Assembly: GCA_964593895.1 (NCBI GenBank) | Contig: CAZQKL010000034.1 | Coordinates: forward strand, 1-19,333 | Length of the DNA stretch: 19,333 bases | From: CAZQKL01 sp964593895 [NCBI: uncultured bacterium] | GTDB taxonomy: Bacteria > DYJV01 | Reading direction: 5' to 3' | Shown here: positions 7,626-15,047 of the stretch, piece by piece | Layout: each line of letters begins with the position of its first letter | How positions within the stretch are numbered: position 1 is the first letter of the stretch | Position numbers and translations under genes: made by a program | Notes under the pieces: generated by a model | Seen by the model: the letters and a program-made list of their open reading frames with translations, nothing else | Databases searched by the model: none | Told to the model about the DNA's origin: nothing

Positions 7626-8726
7626 TCATATCTCAATTAATTCATAATTCATTTTTCCCATCCCAAGTTTTTCTGCATATTTTAACTGAACCATCCAGTC
7701 AATCTCTGGATACACGCATTTTATCTTATCTTCAACTTTGCAATCTTTAATTTTACTGTATTCATTAATCTTTGCTTTATTTAAAAGGTCAACACTTGCC
7801 TTATCTATTGCAACAATATCATCAGATACAAGAACTCCAATATCATGAGTAATTGGAGCATCGTTAAATGGATAGCAATCACAAGCAGGGCTTATATTTG
7901 TTAAAAAATTTATGTAAATTATTTTTTCCTTTTTCTCTTTTAAAATTCCATAGGTGTATTCAACCATCTTTTCCATGAATTTTGGACCAGTTTCTGTCCA
8001 TTGAATTTTTATAGCCTCCTTTGGACAAATTATAATGCAATCTGCACAGCCTATACATTTTTTAGGGTCTATTTGAGCTTTTTTGTCCACAAGAGTTATT
8101 GCCCCTGCTGGACATTTTTTTATGCATGTCCCACATCCAACACAATATTTTTTACTTACTTTAGGAGAAATATCTGAATGTTGTGCTAATTTCCCTTTAC
8201 GAGAAGCAGCTCCCATCCCTATATTTTTTATAGCACCACCAAAACCGCTTAATTCATGAAGTTTAAAGTGAGCCATACTAATTATTGCATCAGCTTCCAT
8301 AAAATCTGCTCCAATATAAACCTTTTTAAAATGCTTTAAATTTATTTCTATTTCTACTTCACTTTTTCCTCTTAATCCATCAGCAATAATAACTGGAGCT
8401 TCCACTGTTGCATAGGAGAAGCCATTTTTAATTGCTGTTTCAAGATGGTCAACTGAATTACTTCTTGAACCAACATATAATGTATTTGCATCAGTCAAAA
8501 AAGGTTTTGCACCTAATTTTTTTATTTCTCTTACAATTTCTCTAACATAAATTGGTCTTATGAAAGCAGAATTACCCATTTCTCCAAAATGAAGCTTTAT
8601 TGCAACAAGTTCCTTTTCTCTTATTTTCTCTTTTAGCCCAGCATTATAGCACATTTTTATTATTCTCTTGAAAAGATTTGCTTTATAATCACCAGTAATC
8701 TTTGTAAAATATACCTTAGCTGACAT
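7626..8726 (-). CDS. DUF362 domain protein with two 4Fe-4S ferredoxin clusters
   Basis: The first 185 residues match DUF362, with KLHFGEMGNSAFIRP at about 44-58, LTDANTLYVGSRSNS near 77-91 and a GGAIKNIGMG block near 163-172. It is followed by two bacterial ferredoxin motifs, C195-x2-C198-x2-C201-x3-C205-P and C224-x2-C227-x2-C230-x3-C234-P. Proteins of this kind are widespread in anaerobes, but their reaction is unknown to me; an electron carrier or Fe-S-dependent reductase is plausible. The 366-residue length is typical. The ATG has AGGAGG seven bases upstream. It sits 25 bases after asd and just before the QueG-like gene, forming a redox group. Confidence 0.9.
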   Translation of the reverse strand: MSAKVYFTKITGDYKANLFKRIIKMCYNAGLKEKIREKELVAIKLHFGEMGNSAFIRPIYVREIVREIKKLGAKPFLTDANTLYVGSRSNSVDHLETAIKNGFSYATVEAPVIIADGLRGKSEVEIEINLKHFKKVYIGADFMEADAIISMAHFKLHELSGFGGAIKNIGMGAASRKGKLAQHSDISPKVSKKYCVGCGTCIKKCPAGAITLVDKKAQIDPKKCIGCADCIIICPKEAIKIQWTETGPKFMEKMVEYTYGILKEKKEKIIYINFLTNISPACDCYPFNDAPITHDIGVLVSDDIVAIDKASVDLLNKAKINEYSKIKDCKVEDKIKCVYPEIDWMVQLKYAEKLGMGKMNYELIEI

Positions 8727-8751
8727 ATCAAGCCTCCTATTCCTTTCAATA

Positions 8752-9768
8752 TTACAGATAATTTTTTATTAAAACCTCTGCTATCTGAACTGCATTCAAA
8801 GCTGCGCCTTTTCTGACATTGTCTGCAACTATCCACATATTTATTCCATTTGGAATTGAAAAATCTTCTCGTATTCTTCCAACATATACTGGGTCTTTCC
8901 CTGCAACATCAACAGGCATAGGATAAATATTTTTCTCTGGATTATCCATTAAAACTACACCTTCAGCTGTGCTCATTAAATCTTTTACATCTTCTACTGT
9001 TAATTTTTTTTCAGTTTCAATATTTACACTTTCAGAATGACCATAAAAAACAGGAACTCTAACAGTTGTTGCAGTTACCTGAATGGTATCATCTTCCATG
9101 ATTTTTTTAGTTTCATTAACCATTTTCATCTCTTCTCGTGTATATCCATTTTCAAGGAAAACATCTATGTGTGGAAGACAATTAAATGCTATCTGATGGG
9201 GATATACTTTTTTCACAATCTCTTTTTGATTAAATATTGCAATACACTGGTCAGCAAGTTCTTTTATAGCTTTATAACCTGAACCTGAGACTGCCTGATA
9301 TGTTGAAACAACAATTCTTTTTATTTTTGCCTTATCATGAATTGGTTTTAGAGGCACCACCATCTGGATTGTTGAACAATTTGGATTGGAAATAATATAC
9401 CTATTTTTATAATCAGCAACTCTATGTGGATTTACTTCTGGAACAACAAGTGGTATATCAGGTTCCATTCTGAAGGCAGAGCTGTTATCAATAACAATGC
9501 AACCACTATCTGCTGCAATAGGAGCGAATTCTTTGCTAACAGCACCTCCTGCTGAAAAAAGAGCAATATCCACTCCTTTAAATGAATTTTTTGTTAATTT
9601 TTCTACAATAACCTTTTCTCCTTTAAATTCCACCTCAGTTCCTGCAGACCTTTCAGAAGCAAGCAATTTTATATTTTTTACAGGAAAATTACGCTCTTCT
9701 AAAATTTCTCTCATTGTTTTACCAACTTCTCCTGTTGCTCCAACTACTGCTACGTTATATTCTTTCAT
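8752..9768 (-). CDS. asd: Aspartate-semialdehyde dehydrogenase
   Basis: The enzyme reduces beta-aspartyl phosphate to aspartate semialdehyde with NADPH, the branch-point step toward lysine and diaminopimelate, threonine and methionine. It has 338 residues from this start. Seen: the Rossmann loop VVGATGEVG at 8-16, the glycine-rich FSAGG near 71-75, VVPEVNP near 108-114, the catalytic cysteine C131 in ISNPNCSTIQ, YQAVSGSGY near 155, and VPVFYGHSE holding the substrate-site histidine. The ATG at 9768 has GGAGGT five bases upstream and begins right at the conserved fold. A start at 9825 in frame would add 19 unconserved residues and lacks a site. It is the first gene of a minus-strand run that ends in the zinc-ribbon gene. 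Confidence 0.95.
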   Translation of the reverse strand: MKEYNVAVVGATGEVGKTMREILEERNFPVKNIKLLASERSAGTEVEFKGEKVIVEKLTKNSFKGVDIALFSAGGAVSKEFAPIAADSGCIVIDNSSAFRMEPDIPLVVPEVNPHRVADYKNRYIISNPNCSTIQMVVPLKPIHDKAKIKRIVVSTYQAVSGSGYKAIKELADQCIAIFNQKEIVKKVYPHQIAFNCLPHIDVFLENGYTREEMKMVNETKKIMEDDTIQVTATTVRVPVFYGHSESVNIETEKKLTVEDVKDLMSTAEGVVLMDNPEKNIYPMPVDVAGKDPVYVGRIREDFSIPNGINMWIVADNVRKGAALNAVQIAEVLIKNYL

Positions 9769-9796
9769 AGTTACCTCCGTTTTAAAAATTTTCCTT

Positions 9797-9825
9797 TTAT
9801 TATCATAGGTTATTTTTTTTATCAA
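9797..9825 (-). promoter_or_regulatory. Candidate promoter of the asd operon
   Basis: On the minus strand, TTGATA (9825-9820) is followed after 17 bases by TAATAA (9802-9797), preceded by TG as in an extended -10 box. A GATAAT hexamer overlaps at 9804-9799 with a 15-base spacer. It lies 29 bases before the asd start. The match is weak in such AT-rich DNA. Confidence 0.32.
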
Positions 9826-9840
9826 ATTTTAATTTTTTTG

Positions 9841-9871
9841 TTGACAGTATAAGGGAAAAGTTGTATACAAT
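9841..9871 (+). promoter_or_regulatory. Promoter of the fumarase-succinate dehydrogenase operon
   Basis: A perfect -35 box TTGACA (9841-9846) is followed after 17 bases by TATACA (9864-9869), or after 19 bases by TACAAT (9866-9871). Transcription would start near 9876-9878, 20 bases before the ATG of the first gene, leaving room for its GAGGG site. It excludes a TTG start at 9861 in the same frame, which would be upstream of the transcript. No operator repeat is evident. Confidence 0.65.
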
Positions 9872-9896
9872 ATGCAGAATAACAAAAGAGGGTATC

Positions 9897-10736
9897 ATGA
9901 GAGAGATAAATGTTAATGAAATTAAAGATGCAGTTAAAAATTTATGCATTGATGCAAATTATTATCTTCCAGATGATGTATTTAAAAGGATTGAAGAGGC
10001 AATTGAAGAAGAAGAGAGTGAGGTTGGAAAGAATATATTGAAAACCATTAGAGAAAATGCAATAATTGCAAGAGAAAAACAGATACCAATTTGTCAGGAT
10101 ACTGGTCTTGCGGTAATTTTTCTTGAAATAGGTCAGGAGGTTCATTTTACTGGTGGAAATTTATACAATGCCATTAATGAGGGAGTTAGTGAAGGGTATA
10201 AAGAAGGGTATTTAAGAAAATCAACCTGTCATCCATTTACAAGAAAAAATTTAGGAGATAATACCCCAGCTATTATTCATACAAAAATTGTGGATGGAGA
10301 TAAAGTGAAGATTAGAATAGCTCCAAAAGGTGGCGGTAGTGAAAATATGAGTTTAGTTAAAATGTTAAAACCAGCAGATGGAATTGAAGGAGTAAAAAAA
10401 CTTGTAATTCAAAGAGTTTCAGAAGCAGGTCCTAATCCTTGTCCTCCAATAATTGTTGGGGTTGGTATTGGTGGAAATTTTGAAAGATGTGCAATTCTTG
10501 CAAAAGAAGCTCTTTTAAGAGAAATAGGAAGCAGAAATCCAGACCCAGAACTTGATAAACTTGAAAAAGAATTGCTTGTAGAAATAAATAAGCTTGGTAT
10601 TGGTCCTCAGGGATTAGGTGGAAGAATTACAGCATTAGCGGTTTTTGTAAAAATGGAGCCATGCCATATTGCATCATTACCTGTTGGAATTAATATTCAA
10701 TGTCATGCAGCAAGACACAAAGAGGTAGTTATTTAA
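9897..10736 (+). CDS. Fumarate hydratase, Fe-S class I, alpha subunit
   Basis: This is the catalytic N-terminal half of class I fumarase (or the close relative tartrate dehydratase), which interconverts fumarate and malate with a 4Fe-4S cluster acting as Lewis acid. It is 279 residues, normal for the split form. Seen: PICQDTGLAVIF at 64-75 with C66, APKGGGSENMS at 142-152, GPNPCPPIIVGVGIGG at 178-193 with C182, GPQGLGGR at 236-243, and NIQCHAARHKE at 266-275 with C269. The three cysteines have spacing close to that of the cluster ligands in E. coli FumA, which is inference. The ATG at 9897 follows GAGGG. Co-transcription with sdhCDAB favours the fumarase identity over tartrate dehydratase. 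This oxygen-sensitive class is typical of anaerobes. Confidence 0.92.
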   Translation: MREINVNEIKDAVKNLCIDANYYLPDDVFKRIEEAIEEEESEVGKNILKTIRENAIIAREKQIPICQDTGLAVIFLEIGQEVHFTGGNLYNAINEGVSEGYKEGYLRKSTCHPFTRKNLGDNTPAIIHTKIVDGDKVKIRIAPKGGGSENMSLVKMLKPADGIEGVKKLVIQRVSEAGPNPCPPIIVGVGIGGNFERCAILAKEALLREIGSRNPDPELDKLEKELLVEINKLGIGPQGLGGRITALAVFVKMEPCHIASLPVGINIQCHAARHKEVVI

Positions 10737-10753
10737 ATAAATGAGGGGTAATA

Positions 10754-11311
10754 ATGGAAAATATAAAAAAAATAACAACTCCTTTAACAGAAGAAGTTTT
10801 AGAAGATTTACAAGCAGGAGATAGTGTTTTAATATCGGGTGTTATTTATACTGGAAGAGATGCAGCTCATAAAAGAATGGTAGATGCTATAAAAAATGGT
10901 GAAAGCCTTCCTTTTGATTTAAAAGGCCAGATAATTTATTATGTTGGTCCTACTCCTCCAAAACCTGGTCAGGTAATTGGTGCTTGTGGTCCAACTACAA
11001 GTTATAGAATGGACCCCTATGCTCCTATATTAATTGAACATGGACTTAAAGGGATGATTGGTAAGGGAACAAGAGGGGAAGAAGTAATTTCTGCAATGAA
11101 AAAGTTTAAAGCGGTTTATTTTGCTGCAGTTGGTGGAGCAGGAGCACTTTTAAGTGCGGTAGTTAAAGAAGCAGAGATAATTGCTTATGAAGACCTTGGT
11201 CCTGAAGCGGTTAGGAAACTTGTAGTTGAAAATTTTCCTGCTGTTGTTGTAAATGATATTTATGGTAATGATTTGTATAAACAAGGAAGGAAAAAATTTG
11301 AAATAAAATGA
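10754..11311 (+). CDS. Fumarate hydratase, Fe-S class I, beta subunit
   Basis: This is the C-terminal swivel-domain half of class I fumarase, 185 residues, which pairs with the alpha subunit to close the active site. Seen: GVIYTGRDAAHKRMVDA at about 30-46; YYVGPTPPKPGQVIGACGPTTSYRMD at about 62-87, with the substrate-binding GPTTS block; GMIGKGTRG at about 100-108; and the C-terminal AVGGAGALLS near 130. GAGGGG lies six bases before the ATG, which is 17 bases after the alpha-subunit stop. The stop overlaps the next start as ATGA. Confidence 0.93.
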   Translation: MENIKKITTPLTEEVLEDLQAGDSVLISGVIYTGRDAAHKRMVDAIKNGESLPFDLKGQIIYYVGPTPPKPGQVIGACGPTTSYRMDPYAPILIEHGLKGMIGKGTRGEEVISAMKKFKAVYFAAVGGAGALLSAVVKEAEIIAYEDLGPEAVRKLVVENFPAVVVNDIYGNDLYKQGRKKFEIK

Positions 11312-11610
11312 GAAAGAATTTAAAAATTTTAAAGCTTAAAAATGACTTGGAACTTCTCAAAAAAGATTATGAAAATGGAAATCTTGAAAAATCTTTGAAA
11401 AAAGCAAAAAAATTGATTGAGGATTATCTTTCTCTAAAAGGTGTAACTTATGAAGATAATTTTTCTTTTGTGAAAGAGGCTGATTTTTTTAAAATAATTG
11501 ATAGTATGGAAGATTGGATGAAAATTTTAAATGGTGATTTAACCAAAATCAACTTAAATGAAAAGATTGAATTTACAATAAAAAGATTTGAAGAGATAAT
11601 AAATAATTAA
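11308..11610 (+). CDS. Hypothetical helical protein between fumarase and sdhC
   Basis: I do not recognise this 100-residue protein. It is charged and lysine-rich, with no signal peptide, membrane segment or cysteine. It looks all-helical: roughly 5-42 is heptad-like with YENGNLEKSLKKAKKLIEDYLSL, then a more polar loop, then helices at about 57-75 and 83-98. The early part loosely recalls HEPN-type helical bundles, but no RxxxxH motif is present, so I assign no function. It overlaps the fumarase beta stop by four bases (ATGA), the only GGAAGG is 18 bases away, and sdhC begins 14 bases later, so it is fully embedded in the operon. A soluble chaperone, assembly factor or regulator for the fumarase or complex II is possible but unproven. 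Confidence 0.72.
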   Translation: MRKNLKILKLKNDLELLKKDYENGNLEKSLKKAKKLIEDYLSLKGVTYEDNFSFVKEADFFKIIDSMEDWMKILNGDLTKINLNEKIEFTIKRFEEIINN

Positions 11611-11624
11611 AAAGGGGTTAAATT

Positions 11625-11972
11625 ATGCCAAGAAAAGATTTAACAAATTACACTCCAAAGTTAAGTTACAAGAAAAAAATTGGGATGGTAATGTTCTATC
11701 TTCATCGTATAAGTGGAATTATACTTGGATTATTTTTTATTCTACACATCCTTTCTAAAGGTGGCTATATAGAATGGTTTTCAAACATAACCGCAAATAA
11801 GATTTTTAAATGGTTTTTAATTCTTGTAATTTCTTTCCATACTTTGAATGGATTAAGAATAATTGCAATGGAGTTTTTTTACGGTGCAGAAAAAGAAATT
11901 TTTCCAAAGCAGGCAGTTGGTGTAATTATTTTAACTATTATCATATTAATAATCGGTTTTTTTGCAATATAA
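11625..11972 (+). CDS. sdhC: Succinate dehydrogenase cytochrome b556 subunit
   Basis: This is a membrane anchor of complex II, 115 residues with three membrane helices at about 19-41, 60-81 and 96-115. The first helix carries the LHRISG motif (26-31). R28 is the counterpart of the quinone-site arginine of E. coli SdhC, and the E. coli serine four residues earlier is F24 here. The second helix contains SFHTLNGLR, in which H72 is the likely axial heme ligand. An AAGGGG site precedes the ATG. The partner SdhD follows 21 bases later. The presence of the histidine motif indicates a heme-containing complex, consistent with a heme b synthase gene in the convergent run. Confidence 0.86.
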   Translation: MPRKDLTNYTPKLSYKKKIGMVMFYLHRISGIILGLFFILHILSKGGYIEWFSNITANKIFKWFLILVISFHTLNGLRIIAMEFFYGAEKEIFPKQAVGVIILTIIILIIGFFAI

Positions 11973-11993
11973 ATTTTTTAAAAGGAGCTAAAA

Positions 11994-12305
11994 ATGAGAT
12001 ATAAATTTTTAGGTTCAAGTAATAAAGGACTTGGAGAATGGTTTTTTCAGAGAGTTACAGGAGTTGTAATAGCCATTGTAATATTTATCCATTTCTTTTC
12101 AATGGCAAACGAAGGAGATTTAGGTCTTGATAAAATAATTGCTGGTCCTTTACTTATTTTTGGATTGTTTCACACTTTTAACGGATTTAAAATGATACTT
12201 GATGATTATGTTGAAAGCACTGGCTGGAGATTATTCTGGCTCGGAGTATTTTCAGTATTTGCAATTACATTAGCAATAATTGGATTAAATATAATTTCAG
12301 GATAG
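11994..12305 (+). CDS. sdhD: Succinate dehydrogenase membrane anchor subunit
   Basis: This is the second membrane anchor of complex II, 103 residues with helices at about 17-37, 50-70 and 80-101. The second helix holds LFHTFNGFKMILDDY. H60 is the probable second heme ligand, and D71-Y72 follow it with the same 11-residue spacing as the heme histidine and quinone-site Asp-Tyr of E. coli SdhD. The first helix has QRVTG, which mirrors the HRISG motif of SdhC. AGGAG lies six bases before the ATG. Together SdhC and SdhD would bind one heme b and quinone at the membrane. Confidence 0.85.
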   Translation: MRYKFLGSSNKGLGEWFFQRVTGVVIAIVIFIHFFSMANEGDLGLDKIIAGPLLIFGLFHTFNGFKMILDDYVESTGWRLFWLGVFSVFAITLAIIGLNIISG

Positions 12306-12315
12306 AGGTGATTAT

Positions 12316-14088
12316 ATGAAACCAAAAGTAGAATATCACAAATTTGATGTATTAGTTTTAGGAGCAGGTGGAGCTGGTTTAAATGCAGCTCAGGTAGCAA
12401 GTAAATATTGTAAAACCGCTGTAATTTCTAAAGTTTATCCAACAAGAAGTCATACAATTTCAGCTCAAGGTGGTGTTTCAGCTGCACTTGGTAATGTTGA
12501 AGAAGACCACTGGATATGGCATATGTTTGATACTATAAAAGGTAGCGATTATCTTGCAGACCAGGATGCATGTGAATTTATGACAAAAAAAGCGCCTGAA
12601 ATGATAATAGAACTTGAGCATATTGGAGTTCCATTTAATAGAACCCCTGAAGGAAAAATTGACCAGAGACCTTTTGGAGGGCATACTGCTGAATTTGGAA
12701 AAAGACCTGTAAAGAGAGCATGTTATGTTGCTGATAGAACTGGGCATGCTATATTACAGACTTTATATGAAAAATCTATTGAACAGGGGACATACTTTTT
12801 TAACGAATTTTTTGTTCTTGATTTAATAATGATAGATGGAAGACCAGCAGGGGTTTTATGTTTTGATATGCAAAATGGGGAATTTCATCTTTTTCAGACA
12901 AAAGCTGTGATTTTTGCCACAGGTGGGAGCTGTAGGGTTTATAAGACCAATTCTAATGCACATATAAATACAGGTGATGGAATGGCAGTAGCTATGAGGT
13001 CTGGAATAGCTTGGAGTGATGCTGAATTTGTTCAATTTCATCCCACAGGAATTTATGGAGCTGGGAATTTAATAACAGAGGCGGTTAGAGGTGAAGGTGG
13101 TTATCTTATAAATTCAAAAGGTGAAAGATTTATGGAAAGATATGCTCCTACAATAAAGGACCTTGCACCAAGAGATATTGTTTCCCGTTCAATAGCAATA
13201 GAGATAATGGAAGGAAGAGGTTGTGGAGAGAAAAAAGACCATGTTTTGTTGAAGATAGACCATATTGGTGCTGATAAAATTATGGAAAAGTTGCCTGGAA
13301 TTCATGAACTTGCTTTAATTTTTGCAGGTGTTGATTGCACAAAAGAACCTATTCCTGTTTGTCCAACTGCTCATTATCAGAATGGAGGATTACCTACAAA
13401 TTATCTAACTCACATCTTGGATACTTCAGATGGAACAAATGATAAAACAATTCCAGGTTTATTTGCTGCAGGAGAGTGTGCTTCTGCTTCAGTTCATGGA
13501 GCAAACAGACTTGGAACAAATTCATTACTTGATTTAATTGTATTTGGAAGAACAGCTGGAGAAGAAGCAGCAAAATTTGTAGAAAAGGAAAAATTTATAA
13601 ATATTCCAGATGAAAAATTAGATAGAGGAATTAAGTTTCTTGAAAATATATTAAACTCAAATGGAAAACATTCTTACTGGGAAATATATAGTGAAATGAT
13701 TGAAGTTATGGAAAGAAATGTAGGAGTTTTCAGAACAGAAGAATCATTAAAGAAAGCTTATGATAAACTTACAGAACTTCAAGATAAGTTTGATAATATA
13801 AAAATCAATGATAAAGGGAGAGTTTATAATCTTGAACTCATTGAAGCAATGGAATTAAAGAATATGCTTTTATGTGCAAAAGCAATAACTGTTGGAGCAT
13901 TAAATAGAAAAGAATCAAGAGGTGGACATTACAGGGATGATTATCCAGAAAGGGATGATGAAAATTATTTAAAGCATTCAGAAGTTTTTTGTGATGAAGA
14001 TGGAAGGGAATTTGAAGTAAAATTTAGGCCAGTTAGATTAAAACCACTTACTGTTGAAACATTTCCACCAAAGCCAAGAGTTTATTAG
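12316..14088 (+). CDS. sdhA: Succinate dehydrogenase flavoprotein subunit
   Basis: This is the catalytic subunit of complex II, oxidising succinate to fumarate, 590 residues as usual. Seen: the FAD dinucleotide loop LGAGGAGLNAA at 15-25; RSHTISAQGG at 44-53, in which H46 is the expected site of covalent FAD attachment; FGGHTAEFGKRPVKRAC near 118-134; the substrate-site HPTGIYGAG near 242; RGEGGYLIN near 256; the catalytic arginine in LAPRDIVSR near 284; PTAHYQNGG with a substrate-binding histidine near 354; and GLFAAGECASASVHGANRLGTNSLLD near 385, the C-terminal FAD block. AGAGGTG precedes the ATG. The presence of H46 fits with an SdhE-like flavinylation factor encoded on the opposite strand just beyond sdhB. 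Confidence 0.98.
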   Translation: MKPKVEYHKFDVLVLGAGGAGLNAAQVASKYCKTAVISKVYPTRSHTISAQGGVSAALGNVEEDHWIWHMFDTIKGSDYLADQDACEFMTKKAPEMIIELEHIGVPFNRTPEGKIDQRPFGGHTAEFGKRPVKRACYVADRTGHAILQTLYEKSIEQGTYFFNEFFVLDLIMIDGRPAGVLCFDMQNGEFHLFQTKAVIFATGGSCRVYKTNSNAHINTGDGMAVAMRSGIAWSDAEFVQFHPTGIYGAGNLITEAVRGEGGYLINSKGERFMERYAPTIKDLAPRDIVSRSIAIEIMEGRGCGEKKDHVLLKIDHIGADKIMEKLPGIHELALIFAGVDCTKEPIPVCPTAHYQNGGLPTNYLTHILDTSDGTNDKTIPGLFAAGECASASVHGANRLGTNSLLDLIVFGRTAGEEAAKFVEKEKFINIPDEKLDRGIKFLENILNSNGKHSYWEIYSEMIEVMERNVGVFRTEESLKKAYDKLTELQDKFDNIKINDKGRVYNLELIEAMELKNMLLCAKAITVGALNRKESRGGHYRDDYPERDDENYLKHSEVFCDEDGREFEVKFRPVRLKPLTVETFPPKPRVY

Positions 14089-14099
14089 GAGGAATTAAA

Positions 14100-14810
14100 A
14101 TGGGAGATTATGTTACTTTTGAAATTTTTAGATACGACCCTGAAAAAGATGAAAAACCTTATTATAAAGAATATAAAGTAGAAATTAGAAGAAAAGGAAT
14201 GCTTATACTTGAAGGATTAAATCAGATTAAATGGGAAATTGACCCCACTTTATCTTTTAGAAGGTCATGTAGAGAAGGGGTATGTGGTTCTGATGGATTG
14301 AATATTAATGGTATAAATATGCTTGCATGTATTACAAAAATTGAAGACCTTCATTCAGACCATTTGATAATTCAGCCATTACCAGGAATGCCTGTTATTA
14401 AAGACCTTGTTGTTGATTTAACTGACTTTTTTAAAAAATTTATTACAGTAAAACCTTATCTTATAAGAAAGTCACCTATGCCTGATAAAGAAATGTATCA
14501 ATCACCTGAGGATAGAAAAAAACTTAATGGATTGTATGAATGTATTTTGTGTGGTTGTTGTTCATCTTCATGTCCATCATACTGGAATGACAAAGATTAT
14601 CTTGGTCCAAGCGCTATTTTAAGAGCTTATAGATATATTGCTGATTCAAGGGATGAAGGTGCAGATGAGAGATTATCTATTTTAAATGATAAACATGGTG
14701 TTTGGAGATGTCATACAATTTACAACTGCGTTGATGCTTGTCCAAAAGGTTTAAATCCAACAAAAGCAATTGTGGAGGTAAGGAAATTAATCGCTAAAAG
14801 AGGTCTTTAA
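14100..14810 (+). CDS. sdhB: Succinate dehydrogenase iron-sulfur subunit
   Basis: This subunit relays electrons from FAD to the quinone through three clusters, in 236 residues. The 2Fe-2S site reads C57-REGV-C62-GS-D65...C77, with aspartate in place of the third cysteine as in E. coli SdhB. The 4Fe-4S site is C148-x2-C151-x2-C154-x3-C158-P, and the 3Fe-4S site uses C204, C210 and C214 in CHTIYNCVDACPKGLNP, with only one cysteine before the NCV block as expected. After C158 the sequence is PSYWNDKDYLGP, one residue shorter than the PS-Y/F-W-W-N of E. coli and human enzymes, so one of the tandem tryptophans next to the quinone site is absent. AGGAGG precedes the ATG. The last 24 bases overlap the convergent sdhE-like gene, and no terminator is visible. 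Confidence 0.97.
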   Translation: MGDYVTFEIFRYDPEKDEKPYYKEYKVEIRRKGMLILEGLNQIKWEIDPTLSFRRSCREGVCGSDGLNINGINMLACITKIEDLHSDHLIIQPLPGMPVIKDLVVDLTDFFKKFITVKPYLIRKSPMPDKEMYQSPEDRKKLNGLYECILCGCCSSSCPSYWNDKDYLGPSAILRAYRYIADSRDEGADERLSILNDKHGVWRCHTIYNCVDACPKGLNPTKAIVEVRKLIAKRGL

Positions 14811-15047
14811 ATTTTTAAATTTCTGCATATCTTTTATAAATTTATTTTTTATTTTTTTATGTTTGAAAATTGCTTCAAATAGCAAAAATTCATCAATTTT
14901 ATCAATAAAATCTAATAATTGATTTAATTCTTTGTAAGAATATTTTTTAAAAGCAAAATTTTTAATAAAGTCCAATAAAAATATTTCATTTTCAAGAATA
15001 CCTCTTTTTTTAGCTTTGAAAATTAATTTTTTCTTAACTATTTCCAT
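14787..15047 (-). CDS. sdhE: SdhE-like complex II flavinylation factor
   Basis: This is an 86-residue protein that I assign to the SdhE/Sdh5 (DUF339, YgfY) family, which assists covalent attachment of FAD to SdhA. The key is KKRGILENEIFLLDFI at 13-28, containing the family RGxxE motif (R15, G16, E19), followed by a helix of about 20 residues ending in ELNQLLDFIDKIDEFLLFEAI (40-60). That stretch parallels the EF-LL-x3-D-x-DL-x2-W segment of SdhE. The usual ExD after the motif reads E-N-E, and the W of the last block is replaced by F. It overlaps the upstream gene by one base (TAATG) with no ribosome binding site, so coupled. Its end overlaps sdhB by 24 bases on the other strand. The location beside sdhCDAB supports the assignment, though the sequence is divergent. 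Confidence 0.72.
   Translation of the reverse strand: MEIVKKKLIFKAKKRGILENEIFLLDFIKNFAFKKYSYKELNQLLDFIDKIDEFLLFEAIFKHKKIKNKFIKDMQKFKNLKTSFSD

Noticed and set aside
9861-9896. TTG start extending fumarase alpha by 12 residues
   Set aside because: It overlaps the -10 box of the operon promoter and has no ribosome binding site, whereas the ATG at 9897 has GAGGG and begins the conserved fold.
11308-11610. HEPN toxin in the fumarase-sdh operon
   Set aside because: The helical outline is loosely similar, but no RxxxxH catalytic motif and no antitoxin partner are present.
14795-14812. Short palindrome AAAGA-GG-TCTTT near the sdhB stop as a terminator
   Set aside because: The stem is only five A-T/G-C-poor pairs with a two-base loop and no clean U-run; it also lies inside the overlapping sdhE-like frame.
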